The position numbers and the translations under genes were made by a program. Source: JAZGGS01 sp963749485 (lineage in GTDB: Bacteria; Bacteroidota; Ignavibacteria; Ignavibacteriales; Ignavibacteriaceae). From it: DNA of 64,000 bases. This document shows positions 37,377-47,584 of the stretch, one piece after another; positions within the stretch are counted from its first letter, which is position 1; every line of letters starts with the position of its first letter. The stretch spans positions 133,774 to 197,773 of the forward strand of contig CAVVMV010000004.1 in NCBI GenBank assembly GCA_963749485.1. Direction: 5' to 3'. Under the pieces are notes generated by a model that searched no databases, was not told the origin of the DNA, and worked only from the letters and a program-made list of their open reading frames with translations.

Positions 37377-40225
37377 CTATAAATTCCAGAATGCTGCCAA
37401 ACCAAATGAAGTAGAACTATACCCTCTTTCAGATTGAATGGTTGTTGAAAACGTTAATCTACCTTGCAATGAAAAAGTTTCTGTAACTCTATATCTCATA
37501 AGTCCATAAAATTCTCTAATTACAAACTCTTCTGACGGTATGTAACCAACTTTTCCGCCTATAATTGTGTAAGCTTCATCATCATTTGCGATTATCCAGT
37601 CTACCCAAAGACTATGTGAGTCGAAATTTCGTGGAGACCAGTAAAGTTGGCTTTCGTCTTTAAAATTGTAGTAATAATACTCGTAACCAGCTGTAAAAGT
37701 TTTTCTAAATATTTTACCGAGCCGAAGCTGTAGACGGTTACCTCTGTTATTATCCGAAACATTAGTAAATGCATACACGCCGGAAAACTTCCAATCATTT
37801 CTTGTTAAATAATCTCCCTGTAATAAAAGAATGTTTGCATTCAATCTTTTATCAACTAAAAAGGGAGAATAAAGAATCTGCGCAGCATCCATTGATTGAA
37901 AATTGAGTAGGAAGGAATATCTTTTCTTCTTTTCGGCACGTAAAGAGACTTCTGCAAGAAATCGATTAGCACTTTCCGGAAATAAAGTTGTACCCAATCC
38001 TGCACTTGCCGAAACAACCTGACTGAATTTTACATAAACATTTCCTTTTAAAATTGAAATGTTATTTGTTATCGAATCGGAAGCAAGAACGCCGCCATAA
38101 CCGCTGACTCCTATGCCAATATTATCAGTAACTCCAGCGTCAAACTTCAATCCGTAAGTAGAATATAGAAAATCAAAATTATCTGAAAAATAATTTCCTT
38201 CGGGAGAAAGCAGAAGGTAAGTTGGAAATATTCCTGTAGTAAAACCTGGTGAACCCATTCCACCAAACCAGCTCATTCGTGTTTGAAGAATGTGCGAAGT
38301 TGGCGAGATAGTCAACAATTCTTCGTAAATTTTTCGTGCATTTTCATATTCACCTAAAGCGAAATATGAATCACCTAAAAATATTTTTGCTTCCGCATCA
38401 TCAGGATTTATAGAAGCGAGTTTGTTAAATTCTTTATAAGCATTATAATAGTCCCCACTCCAATAATAGATTTTTGCGCGTTGGTTTAATAGATTATAAT
38501 CGTCCGGGTTACTTAGTAAAAGTTCGTTATAAATTTCTATCGCACTTAAATAATCTTTCTTACAAATGTATGCTTCCGCTAATTCCTGCATAATATTTCC
38601 ATCAGCTTTGGGGTATAGTAAATATTCATTGTAATAGAAAATTGCATCATCACAATTCTTATTAAATACACTCTCTCTTGCTATTTGCAGAATGTTATAA
38701 AGCTGTGCTTCTTCGTTTCTTTCTTTTTGAAGATCAATTGAATACTGCAGTTTTTTGATGTCACGACTTTCCGGTTGTAACAAGATGAATTTGTTAAGGA
38801 AAGTTTGTGCATCGGCAAGCTTGTTTTGCTGAAAATAAAGGGAAGCCAATGTAATCAGCGCTTGGAAATTTTCGGGATTATTCTTTAAAACTTTATTTAA
38901 TGAAATTTCTGCTTCATTCAAATCTTCATCCATCCAGACAGAAAGCTGTGCAAATAAAAGATTATAATCAATATTACCGGGTGATTGGTTTAATAAAATA
39001 CTAACCTGTTGTTTTGCAGTAAGAAGATCTTTATTCCAGGAACTTATGAGCGCATACTCATATCTCGCATCATCATCAGCAGGAAATCGAATTAAATATT
39101 CTTGTAGCAATTTAAGCGCTGTGCTATACTCTTTCTGGTATGATAAATACTTTGCAAGTTCCAGGAGAGTTTTTCCGTCATCCGGATTTGATTGAAATTT
39201 GCTCTCCAGTTCAACAATTTTTGCAGAGAAATATTTCTCCTGCTCAGCAAGAATTTTATCTTTCAAATCATAAAATTTTTGTCATCAGTTTTTATTCGTA
39301 AGAAAAAATTTATCTGATCAAATCCTTCCTGGTGCCGGTTATTTTTTAACAATTCCGAAATGAGCAAATAACGTGTTTTAAAATCTTCCGGATTCGATTT
39401 TAATATTCTGTAATATTTATCTATCGGGTATTCTTTGTATTTTTTCTTAATAGGTAAGCCATAATTAAATCTGCTGGTTGTATCGTTTACAGTATAAATG
39501 TATCCTTTACCTCTAACCAGATCATAACCATCTAATGCTTCTTTAAAGTAAGGTCTTAATTCCAAAGCAGTTTCGAATGCTTTTAATGCAATTTGCTTTT
39601 TACCAAGCCACATTGTAAAATATCCATAACGTGACCAGAGACGATGATCATCAGGATAATTTTCTGTAAATCTTTTTAAAATTGGTTCGCCCTTAGAGAT
39701 ATGATTATTTTTCGCAAGTATCTCTGAATAACGAATAATTTCATCGGCTGAAGCTTCTTCCCTTTTCAAATACTCATCATACCAATCCTCTGCCTTCTTC
39801 CACTCACCTAAGTTCTTACAGCATTTACCAATCTCAAGATAATTAATTGGTGTTGCCGGATTTATTGCAATTTCTCGTTTATAACCTATAATGTTATTAA
39901 GCAGTAGAGCATTCCAGGCATCAATTGCTCTTTGTAGATTGGAATTATATTTTATATTCTTTGGATTTAGTTTTAGTGCAGATCTGAAATCGTAAACAGC
40001 CATTTCATATCGTTTACGCAGTTCGTAGCATACGCCCCTTAAGTTGTAACCTTCGGGATTTTGTGGTTCGGCAGAAATAAATCGGTTCAGCAGATCGATT
40101 GCCTCGCCGTACCTACCATATTTCATCTGTTCTACTGCTTCGGTTTTTAGTCTATCGGTGAGCTGTTGCGCAAAAAGATTAAAAGAAAAGAGAAATACAA
40201 CAGAAAGGATAGCTACGGATTTCAT
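37377..40225 (-). CDS. TPR plus outer-membrane beta-barrel protein (PgaA/PelB-like exporter), one frameshift
   Basis: The first frame (40225 to 39263) has a signal peptide (MKSVAILSVVFLFSFNLFA) and TPR helices such as YGRYGEAIDLLNRFI and EGYNLRGVCYE. It stops at an A/T run near 39280. The next frame has no ATG; it begins with YDLKDKILAEQEKYF and continues many TPRs (DDYNLLNQRAKIYYWSGDYY). From about residue 650 on come long amphipathic beta-strands (IGIGVSGYGGV, TAGYEYYYYNF, FSLQGRLTFSTT), ending FGLAAFWNL with an aromatic-rich outer-membrane C terminus. The rebuilt protein is about 948 residues. Periplasmic TPRs plus a barrel is the design of PgaA and PelB, which carry polymers across the outer membrane. 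Confidence 0.82.
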
Positions 40226-40238
40226 GATGTTTCACTTT

Positions 40239-40694
40239 TTATGAAATACCGGGGTTATTCTTCTCCGATGAGTCATCTAAAGATAATTGTTCGAACATAT
40301 CTTCCGCATTCCGAATATCGGAATCTACTTTAATCGTGTAAACGGATAGATGTTTAACTATGGAATTTAAATATTCAGGATCATCATTTGGAAGATTATT
40401 CTTTATCTCTGCAAGGAGGGTATTAATATCCTTATGTTCTTCTTGTGTGAACAGTACAATAACTTTATTTCCAACAACACACATCTTGTCTTTTTTATCA
40501 GTTGAAAGCCTTACTGCATTCTGCAGTTGATTTATATTTAGCAACTTGGATCTTTTTGCACTTTCATCTAAACAGATTGAAAACAATGTAAATACCTGCC
40601 CGGTACTTTTATAGAAGGCAACTTGGTTGTTTAAGATAAGTTCAAAATCGCTTAAAGAATATATGCTCGATAAACTTAGTGTATCCTTTGGCAA
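40239..40694 (-). CDS. Degenerate GGDEF-like domain protein, maybe the C-terminal half of the KaiC-like ATPase
   Basis: About 150 residues look like the fold of a diguanylate cyclase domain: an N-terminal helix (DFELILNNQVAFYKSTGQ), a strand FTLFSICLDE, a helix, then KMCVVGNKVIVLFTQEE, where a GGDEF loop would lie, and TLLAEIKNNL. The signature reads VGNKV and no RxxD inhibitory site is seen, so c-di-GMP synthesis and I-site binding are unlikely. The frame opens without ATG (TTG at 40694) and overlaps the ATPase gene by 19 bases. In the same frame, coding-like sequence (GSFEDNKRYTSVSNLDLP) extends upstream, so the two may be one frameshifted protein. PelD also uses a degenerate GGDEF. Confidence 0.6.
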   Translation of the reverse strand: MPKDTLSLSSIYSLSDFELILNNQVAFYKSTGQVFTLFSICLDESAKRSKLLNINQLQNAVRLSTDKKDKMCVVGNKVIVLFTQEEHKDINTLLAEIKNNLPNDDPEYLNSIVKHLSVYTIKVDSDIRNAEDMFEQLSLDDSSEKNNPGIS

Positions 40695-41470
40695 ATCGAG
40701 ATTAGAAACTGAAGTATATCTTTTATTATCTTCGAAAGATCCTGGTTGGATACTTTAGCCGGTTTGTAGTCTACATTAACCCCTTTATATGGTTCGATAA
40801 AATAATTTGCACTAAACTGCCCTTCTGCATGTCCAACCTGGGGAATTATTGTCATCTTACCGGTTTCAGATTTGCTAACGAACTCACCCCTTTTTTGCAG
40901 GTTAATAATTCCGGTAGAATAATTCTTTAAAATATCTACTACTTTTCTTGAAGCATTAGCGGCAGGTTCTCCGGCAACATACAGACTGGTTATACCCAAA
41001 TCTTCTACAACCTCACTTGATTCACCAAAAGTTTTGTTTAGCAAATCAAGATTTTTAAAACCAATAAAGGGAGTAAGTTCATCGAAGACTATCATGGAGG
41101 GCTGGTACTTTGTTACAACATCTGCAATATCTTTTATATATTCTACCAGGTAATCATCAGGATTGTCAGCCAATTCAATATTTGAAGGTGGCGTTACTTT
41201 AACAACAATCACAAGGTTCTCATTCATGTAATGTTGCAAATCGAAATCTATGGATGCTGCATTAATCAATAAGTCCTTTGGTCGAACGCTGGTAAAATAC
41301 AAACAAACCTCATTACGCAATGCGCATTCCATTGCATATTGCAATGCAAGAATAGTTTTGCCGGATTTTCGAGCGCCAACAAGTAAATATGACCCTCCCC
41401 TATAAAATCCTCCCCATGCCTGGTCAACAAGCGGGATTCCGGAAGGCAATAGTTGAATTTTTTTCTTCAT
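40676..41470 (-). CDS. KaiC-like RecA-superfamily ATPase
   Basis: The 264-residue protein is a single-domain RecA-fold ATPase. It starts IQLLPSGIPLVDQAWGGFYRG, the KaiC/RadA entry pattern, followed by Walker A VGARKSGKTILALQYA and Walker B SMIVFDELTPFIG. A C-terminal strand region (RKVVDILKNYSTGIINLQ) matches the KaiC-like family. Such proteins outside cyanobacteria often serve as signalling ATPases, with function mostly unknown. It is the first gene of the exopolysaccharide-like locus. The sequence after about 40750 may be out of frame, so the true C terminus could run into the degenerate GGDEF domain. Confidence 0.82.
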   Translation of the reverse strand: MKKKIQLLPSGIPLVDQAWGGFYRGGSYLLVGARKSGKTILALQYAMECALRNEVCLYFTSVRPKDLLINAASIDFDLQHYMNENLVIVVKVTPPSNIELADNPDDYLVEYIKDIADVVTKYQPSMIVFDELTPFIGFKNLDLLNKTFGESSEVVEDLGITSLYVAGEPAANASRKVVDILKNYSTGIINLQKRGEFVSKSETGKMTIIPQVGHAEGQFSANYFIEPYKGVNVDYKPAKVSNQDLSKIIKDILQFLISICQRIH

Positions 41471-41860
41471 AGCCCTGAGAATAGTTTTCTCTTTATTGCC
41501 AAATATTATGCCGAATGGAAGTACTTATTACGGGCTAAAATGCCTTATAGGGATTGTTTTTTGCACTAAAGAGAGACAATTAAATGTCCGGTGTATTATA
41601 ATGTAACAACAAAAAAGTGCATTTGGAAGCAAATTTCAAAAGATTTTTTATATAATCGAGTTGTTATAATTTAGGAAGTTGACCAACTTATTAACTACTA
41701 ATTATTAGGTCTAATCAAGTATTTGCAAGGATGGACTTTCCGTATCACCATACTATAAAAACTCGACTAATCTACCCAAATTAATGATTAAACACAAGCA
41801 AATATTTTTACAAGAAAGTTTTGATAAGATTAATAAATAATGAAATTATAATCGCTTATT
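41471..41860. other. Gene-free region upstream of the KaiC-like gene
   Basis: These 390 bases separate the hydroxylase gene (which ends at 41861) from the first gene of the 31.7-41.5 kb locus. The stretch is AT-rich with no credible frame. It must contain the locus promoter on the minus strand and possibly the hydroxylase terminator. I see TATAAT-like words (for example near 41594-41602) but no convincing pair of boxes, sigma-54 site or hairpin with T-run. Confidence 0.5.
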
Positions 41861-42494
41861 CTAACTTCTTTCTTCTTCAAACCTGGTTCTGAAAACAATA
41901 TCCCATAATGGCGAACTTACACCGTAACCTTTATCTTCATCTTTAAAGTGATGACGAATATGATGATTTTTTATCTTTAAGCAAGAACTTGTTATGAAAA
42001 TTATAATGATGAATAGCATAGTGTGTCATATCATAAAAGAGGTAGCCAATTAAAAATCCGCTAAAGAACGGAAGCATATATACATCACCAAAAATAATCC
42101 AGAAAAGTAGAAAGAAAACTACCGCTAAAGGAATACTGATTGAAGGCGGCATAACTAATCTTTTACTGTCGCTTGGATAATCGTGATGCACACCATGAAA
42201 AATAAATTTTATCCTTTTTCCAAAGTCTGTCTTCACAGAAATATGAAAAATAAACCTGTGCAGTATATACTCTGAAAAAGTCCACAAAAAAATTCCGGCT
42301 GCCAGCAAACCGACTATGTAAGAAAATGATAAAGAATAAACTGCAACGGAACGATAAAGCAGATAACCAATTATAGGAATATAAATGTAAAGCGGCACGG
42401 TAAAATGGACTTTTGAAAACATTTCCATAAAATCACTTTTAAACATTCTAACGGTTTCATCTTTGTTTGATACATAATTCTTAGCCATAGTCAA
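41861..42494 (-). CDS. Fatty-acid 2-hydroxylase-like membrane di-iron protein, one frameshift
   Basis: This member of the fatty-acid hydroxylase/sterol desaturase superfamily is about 210 residues with four helices. His clusters that bind two irons are present: EYILHRFIFH, GVHHDYPSD, THYAIHHYNFHN and, after a break in a T6 run near 41970, KNHHIRHHFKDEDKGYGVS. The last motif and the end SPLWDIVFRT match the FA2H/SCS7 type, which hydroxylates fatty acids of sphingolipids. Without the frame correction the last His cluster would be lost. Met codons at 42494 and 42488 are possible starts. It may act on lipid A or sphingolipid-type acyl chains; the substrate is inferred. Confidence 0.87.
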
Positions 42495-43066
42495 TTCCTT
42501 CTATTTAGCAAATTTTGGTGCAAAGTTAGTGAAAATATTTAGAAATATAAATCAATTATTTCAAGATGTGATCTGGAATAACTCTGTACCCTTATTTTTT
42601 CACAACCTCAATTCCGTTCCCTTCGGTAAGTGTAAATTTTCCATTCAATTTCATCCTATTAAAAATATCGTTAGAGATAATTATTGCACCGTCAAGGTCT
42701 GCCCTAATTAAAGGAAAGATATTGGCAGCTAGTGAAAAGGTCCTGCTGCAAATTAATTACACCAACCGCTGTTACCACAAGGAAGGTTTACTGATTGGAT
42801 TAGCGGATGTTTTGATAAAACAAACTTGTGTTTTAACTTAAGGGTGTAAGGATAAAAAGTTAGATTCATTTTAAATATTGAGTAATAATTATTTCAGTTT
42901 TAATTCCGGAAATAGACCTGCCTTTATGCAAACCAAAAACATCACAGCTCCGCGCTCTCTTTGTGGAGAATATTTTATTTGAAATATAAAGATTAATGTT
43001 TTCATATTCCAAAGCAAAAAATAAAAAAATAAACCAGAATAAAATTAACCCGAATTGGTAATGTAA
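42495..43066. other. Intergenic region with a possible gene remnant
   Basis: These 572 bases separate the divergent hydroxylase and amino-acid transporter genes. On the minus strand, 42592-42756 holds an open frame of 54 codons (RTFSLAANIFPLIRADLDGA, then NGKFTLTEGNGIEVVKK and a stop) with protein-like composition but no start codon apart from an internal ATG. It might be the end of a frameshifted gene or a relic. The rest is AT-rich and featureless to me. Confidence 0.4.
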
Positions 43067-44453
43067 ATGGAACAGAAAAGAGAAAACTGGGGATCAAAAA
43101 CAGGATTTATACTTGCAGCAGCAGGTTCGGCAATTGGATTAGGCAACATCTGGAAATTCCCTTACATCGCTGGGGAAAACGGCGGCGCTTCATTCATCAT
43201 AGTTTACCTAATATGTATCGCAATAATTGGTCTTCCTGTTCTAATTGCAGAAATACTTATTGGCAGAACTACTCAAAGAGATCCGGTGGGTGCATTTTAT
43301 AAATTAAGCAATTCAAAATTATGGGCAAGTGTTGGCGGAATGGGAGTAGTCGGCGGATTTTTAATTTTATCTTTCTATGCAGTAATTGCAGGATTGGCAG
43401 TGGGTTACATTGTTGAAGCAGTACTAGGTAACTTTAACAGTTTTACTGAACCAACTTCAGCGTCCGATCACTTTAATAATCTTGTAGGAAATATTTATTG
43501 GATACTCGGTTACTTTACTTTTTTTATGATTTTAACAATGGTTATTGTTTATGCCGGAATTCAAAAAGGAATTGAACGCGGAAGTAAAATAATGATGCCA
43601 ATTCTTCTTCTGCTTTTAATAATATTAATGATCCGCGGGATAACACTTGAAGGGGCATCAGCAGGAATGGATTTTTTATGGAATCCCGATTGGAGTAAAA
43701 TTAATGCTCAATCTGTTTTAATTGCACTTGGTCATGCATTTTTTACGCTTAGTTTAGGAATGGGCGCAATGCTAACTTACGGCAGTTATATGTCTAAAAA
43801 AGACAGCGTTCCAAATTCTGCTTTACAAATAGTGATTCTGGATACTGTAATTGCACTTAATAGCAGGTGTAGCAATTTTCACTTCTGTTTTTGCTGTTGG
43901 ATTAGATCCTGCTGCTGGACCGGGATTAATTTTCCATACGCTTCCATCTGTTTTTATTAAGATGCCCGGTGGATATATTTTTTCAATTCTCTTTTTCGTT
44001 TTGCTAACAATTGCTGCATTAACTTCATCAATTTCACTGCTCCAGGTTGTTGTATCTTATTTTGTAGATGAAAGAAAATGGAACCGGCATACAGCAGTTA
44101 CAGTTCTTGCAGGGTTTATATTTTTGCTCGGTGTACCGAGTGCTCTTTCATACAATGTTTTATCCGATTTTAAAATTTTCGGATTAAACTTTTTTGATTT
44201 AGTCGATTTCATTGCATCCAATGTAATTCTTCCTTTAGGAGGTATGTTGATTGCCATATTTGTGGGCTGGGTTTGGGGTTTTGATAAAGTTATTGTAAAT
44301 GTTAAAGAAGGTGCTGAAAAATTATTTGATGAATATCCATGGTAATTACATTCTGGAAAATATTTTTAAAATTCTTTGCACCTATTTTAATATTTTTAGT
44401 TCTACTTGCAATCAATAGGAATTTTAGACAAAATTACAGCCCTGTTTGAATAA
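43067..44453 (+). CDS. Sodium-dependent amino-acid/neurotransmitter symporter (NSS family), about three frameshifts
   Basis: NSS/SNF transporters (LeuT-like) import amino acids with Na+. The start WGSKTGFILAAAGSAIGLGN plus IWKFPYIAGENGG is the canonical TM1 with its sodium and substrate residues. Later motifs are AFFTLSLGMGAMLTYGSY (TM6 region) and, in another frame after about 43862, GVAIFTSVFAVGLDPAAGPG. Near 44340 the frame shifts again and gives a last helix (FWKIFLKFFAPILIFLVLLA). A third shift near 44415 yields the end IGILDKITALFE. The rebuilt length is about 455 residues. The substrate is not deducible. Confidence 0.9.
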
Positions 44454-44506
44454 TCATTAAAGAGATCTACTATTTTTTACCAACAAAACCTGAAAGCAAT
44501 AAGTAA

Positions 44507-46105
44507 ATGAAGAAAAGTACAGCCGGTATTATAGCCTTTGCAATAATTATTGTTGTTCTAATAGTGGGCGGAGTTGCCTTCTTCGATTCAGTATGGTCAT
44601 TTCCCGGTAACTTTGAATTTTTCAAAACATTTCCTAGCTGAGGATCTTCCGCTTGGTATAATTCCTTTAATGATTGTTGTGCTTGTTGGTACAGGAATAT
44701 TTGTTACAATAAAATTAGCACTGCCGCAAATCCGTTACTTTTGGCATGGTATAAAAGTTACAATGGGTAAGTATGATAATCCTGAAGATGAAGGAGATCT
44801 TAACCACTTTAGGGCGCTTACAACTGCTCTTTCTGCAACAGTTGGAATTGGAAATATTGCAGGTGTGGCTACAGCAATTTATTACGGTGGACCCGGAGCA
44901 ATTTTCTGGATGTGGATTACTGCATTTTTTGGTACAACACTAAAGTACGCCGAGGCAACCTTATGCTGTTGAATACAGGGAACTGGATGAGGAAGGACAT
45001 ACTGCCGGCGGACCTATGTACACCATAGAAAGAGGACTCGGCAAAAACTGGCGATGGCTTGCTGTTGCATTTGCATGCTTTGCTGTAATTTGTTCGTTTG
45101 CAACAGGTAATGCCATTCAATCGTTTACTGTTTCCGACCAGGTTTATTCTGAAACGGTTCAACTGCTTGGAGCAAATCATTTTCTAACTTTAAAACATAC
45201 AATTTTAGGAAGTTTCCAGGTTTCGGTTCAGCAGGTTATAAACGGAATTATTTTAGCTGCAATAGTTGGGGTGGTTATTATAGGTGGAATAAAAAGAATA
45301 GGAAGAGTAACAGGATTCCTTGCACCGATAATGGCAGTAATTTATGTAGTATCTGCATTTCTTAATTATTCTTTTTAATTATGCAGAAGTTGGAAGCAGT
45401 TTTCAATTAATATTTGAAATGGCTTTTAATCCACCTGCAGAAATTGCAGGAGTTGGTAGCGGAACATTTTTAGTTATTATGAACACTATGTTATGGGGAG
45501 TCAAGAGAGGTCTTTATTCAAATGAAGCAGGACAAGGAAGCGCAGCTATTGCACACTCAACTGCAAAAACAAAATTTGCCGTTCGCGAAGGTTCGGTTGC
45601 AATGTTGGGACCTTTTATCGATACAATTTTAATTTGCACCTTAACCGGTTTAGTAATAATTGTAACAAACGCATGGCATCATACTCAATTTTTTGTTACA
45701 AGAATAAACCCGGATTTTGCAGGTGAATTGCTTAACAGCAGTCTGTTAACATCATTCGCTTTTAAAGAAGGATTAAGCTGGCTCACTAGTTATGGTGATA
45801 AGATTGTAACTGTTTCAGTTTTTTTATTTGCAGTTTCAACTGCAATAAGCTGGTCATTTTACGGCGACCGTTCTGCTAACTATTTATTTGGGAAAAAAGC
45901 AATTCTTCCATACAAATGGGTGTTTGTACTTTTTGTGTTTATTGGTGCAATTGCCGAGCTGGAAGCTGTTTGGGCATTTGGTGATGCAGCACTTGGATTT
46001 ATGACATTCCCAAACCTTCTTGCAATTATTTTGCTATCGGGAGTTCTTAAGAAGATGACAAATAAATACTTCTCGGTTAAACATAAAGTGTATAAGAAGA
46101 AGTAA
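44507..46105 (+). CDS. Sodium:alanine symporter (AGCS family), about three frameshifts
   Basis: AGCS proteins import alanine or glycine with Na+. The reconstruction starts at the ATG at 44507 (MKKSTAGIIAFAIIIVVLIV), shifts near 44630 to LGIIPLMIVVLVGTGIFVT and FRALTTALSATVGIGNIAGV, shifts near 44960 to EYRELDEEGHTAGGPMYTIE, and shifts near 45375 to the C-terminal part. GVKRGLYSNEAGQGSAAIAH is the family signature. The rebuilt length is about 530 residues with roughly ten helices. It follows the NSS transporter by 53 bases on the same strand, so the pair may serve amino-acid uptake. Confidence 0.92.
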
Positions 46106-46205
46106 TCCGTATCTAACGGTTAGCTTAATTATTAGTATGATTTACTTGGGAGTTACATCTCCTAAATCATCAATAACAGAGCCAGGCAAGGGTTTATAAC
46201 CGGTT

Positions 46206-47516
46206 TTACTTTCTGCACCGGCTAATTTTATAGTGCCATTTTTCAAGATGGTAGTAAAGCATATCATTTTCTATTAAGTAATAGAATGTTTTTTTGAAAT
46301 CATCTATCGATATACCAGCTGTTGCAGCAAGTTTTGCTAATTCATGCGGATCATCAAAGTCTGTCTTGTTCAATCGAAGCATATATCTTCTGGCTATGTA
46401 AAAAACCTCGGAACCAGGATCAACCATTCTTACACGGGTTCTGTTAGTAGCCGGATCAAGAATATCGTTAAAGTAAAGTGGAACAAAATAACCATTTTGA
46501 ATTGAAACCATCGCCCCGCTCCCATCATTAAGAATAAACTGTGCTGCGGAAAAACCAAGGTCCCTTGTATATTCCATATCGAAAGGGATCGGGTCGGCAC
46601 ATCTTAACTCATAACCAATATTTTTGGCAACAATATTTGTTTTGATTCCAAACTCTTTTAATCGTTCCTGTACTTTCAACTTAAGGATTTCGCCAAAGTT
46701 TACCTCTGCAATCCGTATGTTATCGTGTGCGTCTCTTTCTACATCAACTAAAAGTTCCAGGTCCTTTTCACTTAATTTTTCAACCAAACCTTCGGCAAGT
46801 ATTGCAACCCCATCTGACCTTCCATAACTTAGCCGTTTAATTATTGCTCCAACTAATACATCAGCAATATGAGAGAGCCCCAGGTTATGATCGGGAAATT
46901 CCTCGGGAATAAGTGTTAAGGTTGCGCCGGTTGCTTTTCCAATACCCAGCGCTAAGTGCCCGGCTTTTCTTCCCATCGAAACAACAAAATACCAACGCGA
47001 AGTTGTTTGCGCATCAACCATCAGATTTTTAACAATATCTACACCTATATGTCTTGCTGTTTGGAATCCAAAGGTGGGAATACCGTGCGGCAAATCGAGG
47101 TCATTATCAATAGTTTTTGGAACGTGTACAACTTTAATTCTGCCTGCTGCCATCTCGTTAACTTTTAATGCACTAAAAGCTGTATCATCACCCCCAATTG
47201 TAATTAACTTATCAACATTAAGCCGGAGAAGCGAGGTAACAGTATTCTCTAGATGTTTTTTATCTTTAGTAGGATTTGCCCTGGATATGCCGATATATGA
47301 CCCACCTCTGAAATGAATCCTGCTAACATTATGAATATTAAGTTCTTTGTAGTGAGTAATATCTCCTTCCATAATCCATCTAAATCCATCTTTTATACCG
47401 ATGACTTCAATACCTTCAACAGCAGCCCTGATGGTAGCTGCACCAATTACGCTGTTGATACCAGGGGCGGGTCCGCCGCCAACAAGTATTGCTAATTTTT
47501 TAGGAGCAATTGACAT
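46206..47516 (-). CDS. Phosphofructokinase, pyrophosphate-dependent type
   Basis: This glycolytic enzyme phosphorylates fructose 6-phosphate. The 436-residue protein shows GGGPAPGINSVIGAA, ITIGGDDTAFSA, PKTIDNDLDLPHG and VVSMGRKAGHLALG. The GGDDT sequence replaces the ATP-type GGDGS; the extra Asp is the known marker of PPi dependence, so I call it PPi-PFK. The C terminus (WHYKISRCRK) looks shifted: another frame from about 46228 reads AGAESKTGYKPLPGS and ends at 46142, which may be the true end. Convergent with the AGCS gene. Confidence 0.9.
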   Translation of the reverse strand: MSIAPKKLAILVGGGPAPGINSVIGAATIRAAVEGIEVIGIKDGFRWIMEGDITHYKELNIHNVSRIHFRGGSYIGISRANPTKDKKHLENTVTSLLRLNVDKLITIGGDDTAFSALKVNEMAAGRIKVVHVPKTIDNDLDLPHGIPTFGFQTARHIGVDIVKNLMVDAQTTSRWYFVVSMGRKAGHLALGIGKATGATLTLIPEEFPDHNLGLSHIADVLVGAIIKRLSYGRSDGVAILAEGLVEKLSEKDLELLVDVERDAHDNIRIAEVNFGEILKLKVQERLKEFGIKTNIVAKNIGYELRCADPIPFDMEYTRDLGFSAAQFILNDGSGAMVSIQNGYFVPLYFNDILDPATNRTRVRMVDPGSEVFYIARRYMLRLNKTDFDDPHELAKLAATAGISIDDFKKTFYYLIENDMLYYHLEKWHYKISRCRK

Positions 47517-47584
47517 ACGATCATCTCTCAGAAATTACGGAAATGAATAAAAATATGAAGCAATAGTCCAGAATATAGAACCAA

